DNA from: Monarcha castaneiventris obscurior
Lineage: Eukaryota > Chordata > Aves > Passeriformes > Monarchidae
DNA length: 64,000 bases
NCBI GenBank assembly: GCA_026261815.1
Contig: JAMPIT010000484.1
Span: 9,336,501-9,400,500, forward strand
Direction: 5' to 3'
The translations under genes were made by a program, and so were the position numbers. The notes under the pieces are model-generated. The model searched no databases. It had not been told where the DNA came from and saw only the letters and a program-made list of their open reading frames with translations. Shown one piece after another: positions 1-10,300 of this stretch. How positions within the stretch are numbered: the first letter of the stretch is position 1; the number at the start of each line of letters is the position of its first letter.

Positions 1-3000
1 AGTGTGTTCTTCACCACCTCTGTCTTATGGCAGATAGTAAAGCTGGGGGGACAGGGCAGGGTTGGCCCACGCTGTCTGGTGACACTGGCACCCTGCCTGC
101 CCCACTGGGTCCCTGTGCTCACGTGCCATCCTCGTTGCTGCGATAGAAGACGAGGAAAGGGTCAGATTTTCCAAAGAAGTCCTTCTTGTCCAGCTTGTTG
201 GCACACAGCTGCATCGTGACGATGTCCTGGGGACAGGGACTGTCACTGCCAACCACCTCCTCACCCCTGCCACCAGCAGCTTCTGTACTGAGTGCCCATG
301 CAGCCCTCTCCTCACTGCAGCTGATACATGGGTACTCACCCGGCAGTTGCTCAGCTCCTCGGCCAGCAGCAGGATAGTCCCACACCGCTTCCCTGGGACA
401 CCCCTGGAACCAGAGGCACGCAGTCAGCTTGGGGACAAGGAGGACAGTTCAGGGGCAAGAGGTGGGGTCAGGGCTGGGGCTTCTGTCCCACAGCTGGTGG
501 TGCTTGGCAGTGTGAACAGAATCGCCATCACAGGACATGCAGGGAGGGGTCCAGTGAGGCAGGTGGTGGAGACACAGTGTGGGACCCTCCCACCTCACCA
601 CACCACAGGGTGTGACTCACGTTAGAGGTCTCTCCAGGCGTCCCCGCTGGGACCCAATCACCTCTCCCAGTGCCACAAACGCCTGCCCCAGGAAGTCCTG
701 CCCCAAAAAAAGCGCTGTGAGACCCTGGAGGGCTGTTGCCCCAATTCCCCACCACCCACACCCACCCCTTTCTCTCCCAACGCACCCATGAGACCTGCCA
801 CCAACTTGACTCTGGGCCACCCCAAGTGTCCTGAACCTACACTGTGACCCGAGATCCACCTTGCAGCCCAGGAAGACCCATTGTGCATCCCCAGGACTAC
901 CCCAGGTGCCTGCTCCATGTGCCTTACACTCATTCTGTGTCCCCAGGGCATCCCCACAGCCCTGGACCCATCCTGTGTACACCCCTGAACTGCTCTGCAT
1001 GCCCTGACCTGTCCTAGATCCCTTGGGCCACCCTACACCCCTCCTGTCCCTCAAAAGCCACCCCCATGGTGGGTCCTGGACCCATCCTGTGTACCCCCCT
1101 GAACTGCTCCACATGCCCTGACCTGTTCTAGATCCCTTGGGCGACCCTACACCCCTCCTGCCCCTCAAAAGCCACCCCCATGTTGTGTCCTGGATCCATC
1201 CTTCCCCACCAGGTACTCCCATGAGGTCTGGGTTCCCAGGGCAGAGCAGAGGCTGGTGAGTGGCAGGCACCTACCTTCTGCCAGTCCCCATGGGGCACGG
1301 AGAGATGGAGAGCAGGTTAGAGCCCTCAGAGGGGCACTTGTCCCACCCCGACAGCACCCACACAGGGCACAGCCTCGGGGTGTCCCACCATGGCGTCACA
1401 CCAGGGCGTCACTACACGCCCCCCCGGCCCAGGCTGTGCTCACCTGCTTTAAAGCGGAGCAGCTCTTGGAGTCCACGTTGTAGCTAGTGTGGGAGAGCAC
1501 AGCCCTGAGCTGGTGCCTGCAGGGATGCTCCAGCGCACAGCCCCACTTCCCCACCCATCCGGGCTATTCGACGCTGTATTCTTATTTATCATCCTTATTT
1601 ATTACTGACTCGGTGCTTTGTTCCACCCTCAGTGGGGCCAAGCCCTTCCCTGGCCACCTTACTCACACATCGAAGCGGAGGTTTTGCTTCTCCTCGAAGT
1701 AGTAGTCGAGGACAAACTTGCGGACAAAGTCAGGGTTCAGGGTGTTGTCGATCACTTCGGTGCGTCCGAACTGCAGGGAGAGGGGTGAGGGTGGCCCCCC
1801 CAGGACCCGTCCCCATCGCAGCTGCCTCGGCGCTAATCCCGGTGGAGGATTAGCGCTGCTGGCGGGGCCGGATCATTAGCGTGGACACGGGTGGCCATAT
1901 GGGCCCGTTTAACCCAGCCGGGGATTAGCCAGGAGAGGGGGCCACGCTCACCTCCTTCCACTCGCTGCTCCCCGAGACCTGCACAAAGAGGACCACCACT
2001 GCGGAGAGAGGAGCAGAGCCAGGCTGCCGTGCCATGCCGTGTCTGTGCCATGCCATGCCCCTGCCCGGCTCCGCCACTCACCTGGGTCGGACTTGGAGAA
2101 GGTGTCCATGTCCAGCAGGTTCCTGGGGGAAGAGCCAGGCGTGAGCTACCCTGAGCACCACCCACCTGGCCCCACAACGGGTCCCCATGTCCATCCCCCT
2201 GACCACAGGTCAGCACCATGCCAGAAGGCCGGGCTGGCACCCATGGATAAGATCATCGGCACTCCAAGGAGACGCTGGCTCCCTCTGCAAGGTTCGGTGG
2301 GGCAGCCGGGCGAGCGGCGAGTAGCGTCTCCAGCGCTGATGATGATTGAACATGACAGGGGACCCATTTACAGGATGAAACCTTCCCCGGTGCCGCCGGC
2401 GCCGGCTGAGTGCCCGCCGCGCCCCGGCAGCAGGAGCTTGGCTAGTGGTGGGGTGCAGAAGTGAGAAGAAAGGAGACACTCGGAGCAGGGGCTGAGCAGC
2501 CAGTGGGCATCCCCCGACACAGCTACCGGCAGAGCGATTGATCGTCGTCCTGTGGCGCGGTGTGACACCGGAAAGTGCCGAGGAATGCTACCGGCTCTGC
2601 TGGGATACTTCCCGCACCCCCAGGGTGGCAGCACAGGGTGGGCTGGGGCACGGCTGGGGGCTGCGGGGCTAAGCCAGCTCCCCTGGCCCCAGCGCGCAGG
2701 GGAGAGACCCCACCCTGGTCTGGGCTGGGTACTGGGGCTGCCAAGCCGAAGGCTACCCCTGCTCTGGGTTGTCTCCAGGTGTGACCCCCGGACCCTGCCT
2801 GGAGCTGCCCGGTCCCGCAGCCCCGCAGTCCCTCTGCCTGCCGTCCGGGAAGCTGGCAGAGGGGGCCAGGGCTCAGCCGCGGGGAGAGGGCACGACCCCC
2901 GGCAGCCCCCGGCCCGGCCCAGAGTTTGCATAGTTCGGGGATATGCTGGAGGTGCCCATCCCGGTCGGGGTGCTCCGTGCCACAGGACCCACGGCACGGG

Positions 3001-3711
3001 GACTCTACCTGCCAGTAGGACGCTGGTGCCTGTCCTTGCGAGCGGGACCCCCGGCCGCAGGCAGCGGTACCTCCGACGGGCTATATTTAGCCGCCGCCAG
3101 ACCAGCTCAGCCGCTGCCGCTTGACCGGCGGACCCTGGCCAGAAGCTGGGGCACCGAGCAGCCCCTTTCCCGCAGTGCCCATCCCGCCATCGCCAATGCT
3201 GCCACGCTCCCGATCCCGTTGCCTTGCACCGAGCTCGCCGAGCCGGGCAGCCGCTCGCAGCCAGCGCCGGCACCCCGCGCCCCGCCGGCATCACCCACGT
3301 CCTACAAGCATCGCCCCGCGAGGAGCCGTCCCACGCCCCAGCCCCGGGTGAGGGCATCGGGTCGCTTCACGCAGCCGTACCGGGTGCCAACATCCCATAG
3401 GACCCCATGAAGGGGACGGGACGGGTGGCAGCAGGGCAGCATACGCCCTGGCATCGAGAGCTACCCGGGGAGGGACGAGGGCGCGCAGCTCAGTACCCCC
3501 TGAGCCAAGGGCTGAGCGGCGGGCAGCGGGACGCAGCGAGCAGCCCCGCAGCGCGTCCCGGTGCGTTTCGCACCCACCCCTGTCCACGGACTAGCCCGCA
3601 GCCCTCCCGCTCCCCCGCCCGGCTCCCGGCTCACCGGCAGGACACGGTGAGCTCCACCTTGGTGCCCGGCACGCTGCCGGCCGCCGGCTCCAGCGCTCCC
3701 GGAGCCGCCAT
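1..3711 (-). CDS. CPNE9: Copine-9, 5' part (C2A domain and start of C2B), truncated by the window edge
   Basis: Copines bind phospholipid membranes in a calcium-dependent way through two N-terminal C2 domains followed by a vWA-like domain. Coding exons read on the minus strand: 3711-3635, 2122-2082, 1998-1952, 1770-1667, 1483-1444, 697-621, 403-340, 226-123 and 42-1 (continuing off the window). All splice phases agree and all introns are GT-AG. The start is the ATG at 3711 (MAAPGALEP...), after which [10 protein letters not shown] and [10 protein letters not shown] form the first C2 calcium-binding loop. [15 protein letters not shown] closes C2A. C2B begins near residue 150 with [19 protein letters not shown]. 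The vWA domain is outside the window. Family membership is very clear. The paralogue call (CPNE9, not CPNE5 or CPNE8) rests on remembered similarity in the C2A end and on its position beside MTMR14. About 198 residues are visible. Confidence 0.92.
961..1202. repeat. Tandem repeat, 114-bp unit, two full copies plus a fragment
   Basis: Copy one starts at 961, copy two at 1075 and a third partial copy at 1189, each opening with CCTGGAYCCATCCT, so the period is exactly 114 bp. The copies differ by only a few substitutions. The array lies in the CPNE9 intron between the exons at 1483-1444 and 697-621. On the minus strand it stays open and produces a repetitive 217-residue reading frame whose only real coding part is the exon at 697-621. 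Confidence 0.9.
3081..3090. promoter_or_regulatory. MEF2-type consensus site in CPNE9 intron 1
   Basis: CTATATTTAG fits the MEF2 consensus YTA(A/T)4TAR exactly. It is an isolated AT-rich decamer inside the CpG island, about 550 bp downstream of the CPNE9 first exon. Binding is inferred only from the motif. Confidence 0.45.
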
Positions 3712-4039
3712 CCCCGCCCGGGCGCCGCCGATGCTCCGCGCCGCCTCCTCCCGCGCCGCCGAGGAGGCGCGCCCGGGGGCGGGTACGGCACGGGCACGGC
3801 GCGGCACGGCACGGCTCAGCACATCTCGAGCACGCTGGCCCTTCCCTGCCGGCAGCTGGGGCACCAACCCGGTCACTAAGGGGGTCGGCTCCTGCGGCTC
3901 TGCTCCACCGGAACGTCCCGCCCGCGATTCCCAGTCAGAGGCAGAGGGGGCTCAGCCCCCAGCCCGCCCCGCCGGGAGCTTCCTCCCGGGTTCGGCTCGG
4001 TGTTATTTCGGTGCCGACGCTCGCGGAGAGTGGGCCGGG

Positions 4040-4049
4040 CTATTTATAG
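4040..4049 (-). promoter_or_regulatory. TATA box / MEF2-type element upstream of CPNE9
   Basis: Read on the minus strand this is CTATAAATAG. It contains a canonical TATA box (TATAAATA) and is also a perfect MEF2 consensus on either strand. It lies 329 bp upstream of the CPNE9 start codon and 276 bp past the MTMR14 stop, inside a CpG island. If used as a TATA box it would set the CPNE9 start site near 4010. A MEF2 role, TATA role, or both cannot be separated by sequence alone. Confidence 0.5.
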
Positions 4050-4133
4050 TGAGCGGCGCCCCCGGCAGCGCGGCTCCCCCGCGCCGCCCCCCGCCCGGCC
4101 CCGCTGCCCCCGCCCGCAGCCCAGAGAGGAGGC

Positions 4134-4324
4134 AGGAGAGGGCACAGCTCGGGTCATTTACTGCAGAGACTCGCCAAAGACCCCGCACCCCCCAGCCCCA
4201 GGCGGGGGGGACTGGCGGCGGCCGCTGGGTGCAGCAGGTGCCCGCACCGAGAAAAGGGTCCCAGGATTCTGCTGGGGGACGCGCCAGCCCCAGTTTTCCA
4301 GGCAGTGGTCTGGGAACGCCGTGT
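4134..4324 (-). other. MTMR14 3' UTR (inferred extent)
   Basis: This is the short sequence between the MTMR14 stop codon and the region just past the AGTAAA signal at 4157-4162. It is GC-rich and has no other recognisable element. The end point is inferred from the poly(A) signal. Confidence 0.4.
4157..4162 (-). terminator. Probable variant poly(A) signal of MTMR14 (AGTAAA)
   Basis: No AATAAA or ATTAAA is seen on the minus strand between the MTMR14 stop and the CPNE9 promoter. AGTAAA, a recognised weaker variant, sits 163 nt past the stop and is followed by CTGTGCCC. This would give a 3' UTR of only about 190 nt, ending about 100 bp before the CPNE9 TATA-like element. A long 3' UTR running through the CPNE9 promoter is the alternative. 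Confidence 0.4.
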
Positions 4325-7300
4325 TCAGAGGGTGCTGCTGCCTCTCAGTCCCACACCTCGCACGAACTGCTCAAGGAGGCCACCGATGGCCCCTGAGGGG
4401 CTGGGAGGCACGGCCTTTAGGCCGATGGTCCGGCTGTAGCTTGCCAGAAAGGCAGAACGCACTTCTTCCAGACGGGACTCACGGTCACTTGCCGACACCA
4501 GTCTAGGAGAGAGAAGGGGAGGTCAGTGACTGCAGCCATCCTTCACATACCAGCTCTCACTCCCGACACAGGGCTGGCAGCAGGACCAAGGTTCTGTCCA
4601 CAGCGCTGGCAGGTCTGTGGTGCTCAGTGCTCTGCAGAGGCTAAGGCAGTGCGAGCCCCAAAAGGCTCTGTCCACAAAGCTGATGGCAGCTGGTGCCACT
4701 GCCTCCTCATCCAACCCAACCCACGGAGCTACTTGCAGCCTCAGTCTCCTGTTCCCCACGGGGTTTCTTCCTTCACACACCCCACTGTCCCATTTCTCCC
4801 ACCACCATGGTGCTCACAAGGCTGCAGTTCATAAATAAAGTGGTGTTTTGGCCAAGTGGATGCTGGTATCAGCCCCTGCGCCAGCTCCCTCCTCTCCTCA
4901 CACAAATGATGCCTGTCCACATGTTCTGTGCCCGGACAGTTGCTTCCAACCTATTTGCAACCATCCCTCATTTCCACCAGCCCCAGCCTCATGTGCTAGT
5001 GGCAGCACAGACAGCTCTTTGGAAGGGGGGATGAGAGGGAGCAGACAAGGTGACAAAAGCCCCAAGGAACACTCCAGCCATAGGAAGAGGAGAGCTGAGC
5101 AGCGCTTTACTTCTGCTCCCAAGCATGGCTGCTCTTGGCAAACAGGAGCAGACTAGGGCATGGCTTCCCATGGGACCTGCTCTCCTCTCCTGCTGATCCA
5201 CACACCTGGTTAGGGGCAGGGGGAAAACAGCAGAAGGAAGGTGAGACTTCAGCTGAGGGAGCAGGGGAAAGCAAGATTGCAGCTCAGAGGCAGCTGTTCC
5301 AAGCTCTCCAGCCTAAAACGATCCTTGCTATGGTGCCTCTGCGACATGCCAGTGGTTCCCAGAGAGATTACGACATTCCTCAAAGGTCACTCCAAGGGCA
5401 CAGCGCGAACCTTCCCCATAAAAAATTCTCTTTAATCTTCCAGCGCCTGGGCTGGCTATAAATTGGCACAGCTCATCTGAATAGAAGTGTTAACCACCCA
5501 CAGCCAACAGCTTCGGTCCGGAAACAGCAGCAAGAGGATATGGTGGGAGGCCTATAAACAGCAAGCGATGCTGAGGCAGCCAACCAGGCCACTGTTTACT
5601 GTGTCTGATAATAAAGAGAAGCCAGAGGGCAAAAAAAGGCAACAACATATCTAAACACATTAGTGATGCTTTTTGGCAACCTAATTAGGACGTGGAACTC
5701 GCAAACCTGCTAGCATTTAAAATAAGCTCCATGAAGGCAGGACTTACTTGCACCCGAGTACAGCGATCTCAGATGTCACGCGCAGAGGTAAGCAAGGGCG
5801 TGCAGCAGTTAGGTCCCGTGTCTTGTGGCTCTCACACCTCTTTACAGGGCAGATTTTGTATTTGGGTTTTTGGGTTTGTTTCATGGAGTGACATACTCCA
5901 AGGCACAGGGTCAAGCAGCCAGCCACTGCTCCACACCAAGCCCTGCAGACCAGCTGCAGCACTTTACCCTGAACAGTTCACCGCGGAGGCAGGGCGCGCT
6001 TCCTTGCCAAATCCACAGCACTCTGCCCCGCTACACTTCCTACAACCTGCCCGCTCGTCTGCAGCTCGGGGTGCGCGATGAGAGGAGGCTGTCAAAGCCC
6101 CAGTTCGAAGTAAGCCCTGACAAGCCCCACACAAGCACAAGAAGTAGGCTGTGAAAAGCATACCTTCATCGAGCTGCTGCCAGTGAAGATGCAAAGTGGG
6201 AACTTAAATGGAATTAAAAGAAAAAAAATCATACTGTGTCGGGCTGTGAAAAACTGGGATAAAACCGCAATGGAGTCCTGAGCAAGCAGCTGATGCAGAG
6301 CAGAGAGAGGGTAGAGGCTCTGGGTTAAGCTCAACACAACACCCCTGGGAACTCTTCATCCTTCAATGCAGTGCCTGGTCCCAGCACCTTCAGTTGAGCA
6401 GTCCCCAGCCGCCAAGCAACCCACAGCTTTAGTGAATAGCTGAAGAGGGCACATCACCCACAGGAGAAGCACCACCACTGTTCTCCTCCTTTTGAATCCA
6501 CTGCCCCAAGCAGTCACTCTCCAAACTGCATAAGCCTAAGGCCTATCAAATTTGATTCATGTTTCTCTACTGAATTCCCTATTTTGATGTTGGATCCAAC
6601 TCCAAGGGCAGCAACAACTCACTGGTGATCAGCAGCGACCAAGCACAGCAAGGCTCAGGACACAGTAAAGCAGTCTCTATTCAGATGCCCATCCTTCAGT
6701 CCCTTCCTTCTCCCTTGCCCATCTCCAAACTACTGCAGGAGCAACTCAGTGTGTCCTCAGGAAAGAAGAGCAAATCCTGGCCAGGCCACGTCCGACATCT
6801 CTTGCAATGTTTTGATCTGTCAATTCATGGATCTTGTAGCTTCACCCGAACTTGAAGGCAGCTGCTCTGCTCTGTTCAGCAGCACAGCATGCAGCTACAC
6901 AAGACGGAGAGCCAGGGCAGGCAGCCTGTCTCACAGGAGAAATGGGTTTTCATGTTGCTTGCCCTCTGCCTCCAAAGCATGTACTTGTATCTCAGTAAGG
7001 GACCAAGCATCTGGCAGCGCAGCTCTTGCGTTGCTTGCTAACAGCAACCCCTGATCTGCCATTTCAGTTTCTTGATGGAGAGTTTGCAGCCTGAAGGCAC
7101 AAACCAAGGTTCTCCTCTAACAGCAATTAAAGCACATCTCCAGTCTTTCAAGCTTCCAGAGGTGGATTTCTATTTGGGGAGGAACATTTGCCTCCCAGCC
7201 ATTTCACGTGGCAGGAAGCGGCAGGACACATGGTCTCTGTGGCTCTGCACTGGTCAGGCTCAGCACCTGCAAATGATGCTGCACAAGGCCAGACAAAATT

Positions 7301-10300
7301 TGGGTTACAGAAGGCAAGTCCTTCTCTTACTTCGGCAAGGATCTGACCCCAGTGGGGAGATGTAGGTGAGCAAAATCCAAAAGCAAGAAAATCTGGGTTA
7401 CCAGTCCTGTCCTGACAAACATGAATCCTCAACTGCACTCAATTATGCCCAAATTCAGCATCTTCAAGGAAGAGAGAAAAACCTCTTCCTTCCTACAGAA
7501 AGCAAACTGCTGCCCCATCATTAGGCAGAGAAAGTGCTGTTTTCTTTCTGTGTCTGGCATTAGCAAAGAGTGCTGAGGGACTGAGTTTGTGCATAGAAAA
7601 CATCAAGGCAGAGAAGATGGAACAGTTTGTTATGGGTTCCCAGGCTTCTCCAAAAGTGCCAGAGGGATAAAGTTGCAGTGCTTGCAGGCAGCCAAGAGAC
7701 CCAAGGAGAGATCCTGCATTTGAGACACTTACAGGCAAGTGCTAGAGAACTCATCCGGGAAGCTGCAAGGGAGAGAGGCGTCTGTGTTCAGGATTGCCTG
7801 CTCCCGAATACTGCCACACCCTGTCACCATCTGCCAGCTGCCAAAGTCTGTGGAAACGGAAGATCCGGGCAGAGAATGGTCCGCTGATCTGGGGCAGAGA
7901 GAGAGGGAGACGGCTCCATCAGTCAGATCATTCAGCCACATGCTTTTCGTAGGCGCTGGTGCCAGGGACCTGCTGGGCGGATGGCCAGCAGTGCCCGTGC
8001 CAGCACTGTTGACACTCAGGGACCAGGGTGCAACATGCAGCTCTGGCTGGGCCCCAGACCAAGCCTTTCCTTTGAAAGCAAAGGGAGAGCCAAGCTGGCT
8101 GGGGCCAACAAACAGCAGGAGCACACCGGGAGCTGGACAGGAGAGAGCCAGCACGAAGCAGATGGCCATGCAGAACTGAGAAACCCATTAGTGAGATGGA
8201 ACAGCACATCCTGCCCTGAATCCTTCACAGATGTGAAAGTTGTGCTGTACAAGGGACATTCCCCTGTTGCTTGTTATAGCTGTTAGCACATCCCAGGGCA
8301 GCAGGGCAAATCAAGGCTGCGACTTGGTTAGTGCTGGGAAAGACTTAGAGATCATTGTCCCAGCAGCAGTTAGAAAGCAGATCACTCCTGAGCCATTACC
8401 ACCAGATCTGAACAGAGCCAATGCTCAAGGCGTACCCAGGACACCTACCCCCAACACCTGAACATCTCTTCATTTCTGTGTTAAAGAAAGGGCTGTGCCA
8501 GAAACCAGGTGACAGAATATCTTTAGGACAGGCTAAATAGCCAAGGAAGAATAATTGTTTGATGTATGCAACCTCCCACCAGGAAAGAAAGAAGCATGAA
8601 ACATGGCAAGTGAATCTGAGGAGTCCCTCCAAAATCTCAGAGAAGAGGGCACAATCACTTGAGACAAACCCAGAGCACTTGGCTTCCAAGGGAGCAAGCA
8701 ATTACTGTGCCTTGCTGCACAGCAGAGTGTACATAGCTGGAAGCACAGCCTGTGGCAGAGCTGCTCAATTACACACTACCAAGATCTTCTGGATAATTTA
8801 TCTGAGTTCTGCTGGGCAGAGAGCAGTGCTCCAGCTCCAGCTCTGCTGGGCCAGGTACTTGCACGCTGTCTTCACAGCTAAGAATAGCAGTGGCGCACTG
8901 CAGCTGCTCCCCAAGGGACCAGGAGAACAGCCAGAAAGACAGGCTCTCCCACAGCAAGAAGGACCTGAGCTAGACTGGAAGGCAAGAGTGGGAAGAGATG
9001 CACAGCAGGAAACCTATCTGCAATCTCAATCTAATTCCAGGGCTGCCATTTAATTAGTCTGATCAATACAGCCAAGTTTGAGCAGTGGGAAATGTGGTCC
9101 TGAGCTGGCTGTGCAAGCATAGAAGGGGAGTCGCACAGTTCCCTGTACATCAGATTCCCATCACAGCTACAGTTTGGGGGTAATATCCCTGTCTAGCAGT
9201 TAGGGCTCCTAAAGGGCATGACAGCAGAAATCAGGAAGAGCAGAGCTTTACCTGTCTCACACAGATCTTGTTCTTTGGCTGCTCAGTGAACTGGGGAGTG
9301 AGGGTCAGAGTATTGGGAGAACCCCATGTTGCAAAATGGTGCTTTTCCTGGGGCATGTAATGCCAAAGTAAAAATGAGGGCACTTTGCTGAAAGCAAAAG
9401 TGCAGCATATACTGTTAGAAAGACCTCCATGAGATCAGACAGGGATAACTTTCCCTGGAAAGCAAGGAATTCATAAGGGAAGGGGGAGCAGCTGTTCAGT
9501 GACATCTACTTCTCTCCATGCCTTTGGAGGATAGGCATCCAAAAGGATGCCACGTTTTGGAAGATAAAGTGGAGGAAGTCAGTGTGAAGGAGAGCAGGCA
9601 GTGTTTGGGCCCAGAACACGATGCCATGACAGAAGCACAGTGGGAACAGTGCAGGATGCCAGGGAGAAGAATGGAGGAATACTGCTTCAGTGAAGAGTGA
9701 AGAGGAAGATGTCACCTCCCTGAGAGCACAGCACAGCCAGACAGGAAAAACAGGAGTGTCACACATGGTGACAAGAAATTGAGCTAAAGGAGTAAAGAGA
9801 TCTGTAGGCAATAGGCTCAGGCTGAAAGTAGGCAGTGACAGGATTCTGCCAGAAAAAGTAATGAGTTGCTGAACAGTGGACAGGTTTGTGGCCAGTTAGA
9901 AACAAAGGTTTTGGAGAGGGCAAGGGCAAGCATGAATGGCAGAGGAGTGCCTGGACTAGAGTAGGATCTCCAGGTGAAGGTAAAAAGAACTGAGCAGAGT
10001 TCTGCAGCTCTTGCAAAGGGAGAGTAGTATCTGGAGCCTGCCCAGGAGACTCTGCCCACATGGCAAGCCATGATCCAGGGCACCAGGGATAGCAAAAATG
10101 TCCCTCTGCCCAGTATCATCAACCACACCAGTCAGATAAGTCTGTGCTAAAGAAAGTGAACAGAAAATTGTTTTCTGCTTTGGGTATGTGGCCTCAGTTT
10201 CCAGCTGCTGGTCACCTTCCAGGGTTGTCAGCTAAGATTAGACTGATCTTACACCACCTCTTGGATCAAGTCATCTCTTGAATCCTGCCATGGACAGGCT

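Larger units (their letters stand above)
2780..4150. promoter_or_regulatory. CpG island covering the CPNE9 promoter, first exon and part of intron 1
   Basis: The stretch is strongly GC-rich with frequent CG dinucleotides, in contrast to the CpG-poor MTMR14 introns that follow. It spans the first CPNE9 coding exon (3711-3635) and extends about 850 bp into intron 1. Boundaries were judged by eye. The CPNE9 transcription start is inferred to lie here, probably around 4010, downstream of the TATA-like element at 4040-4049. Confidence 0.75.

Noticed and set aside
617..1270. 217-residue open frame on the minus strand
   Set aside because: Only the CPNE9 exon at 697-621 is coding. The rest is translation of intron and of the 114-bp tandem repeat.
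2368..3357. 329-residue open frame on the minus strand in CPNE9 intron 1
   Set aside because: Stop-poor because of high GC; Arg/Ala/Pro-rich composition with no domain or similarity.
3407..4396. 329-residue open frame on the plus strand opposite CPNE9 exon 1 and MTMR14 exon 19
   Set aside because: Antisense shadow in a CpG island, overlapping real exons on the other strand.
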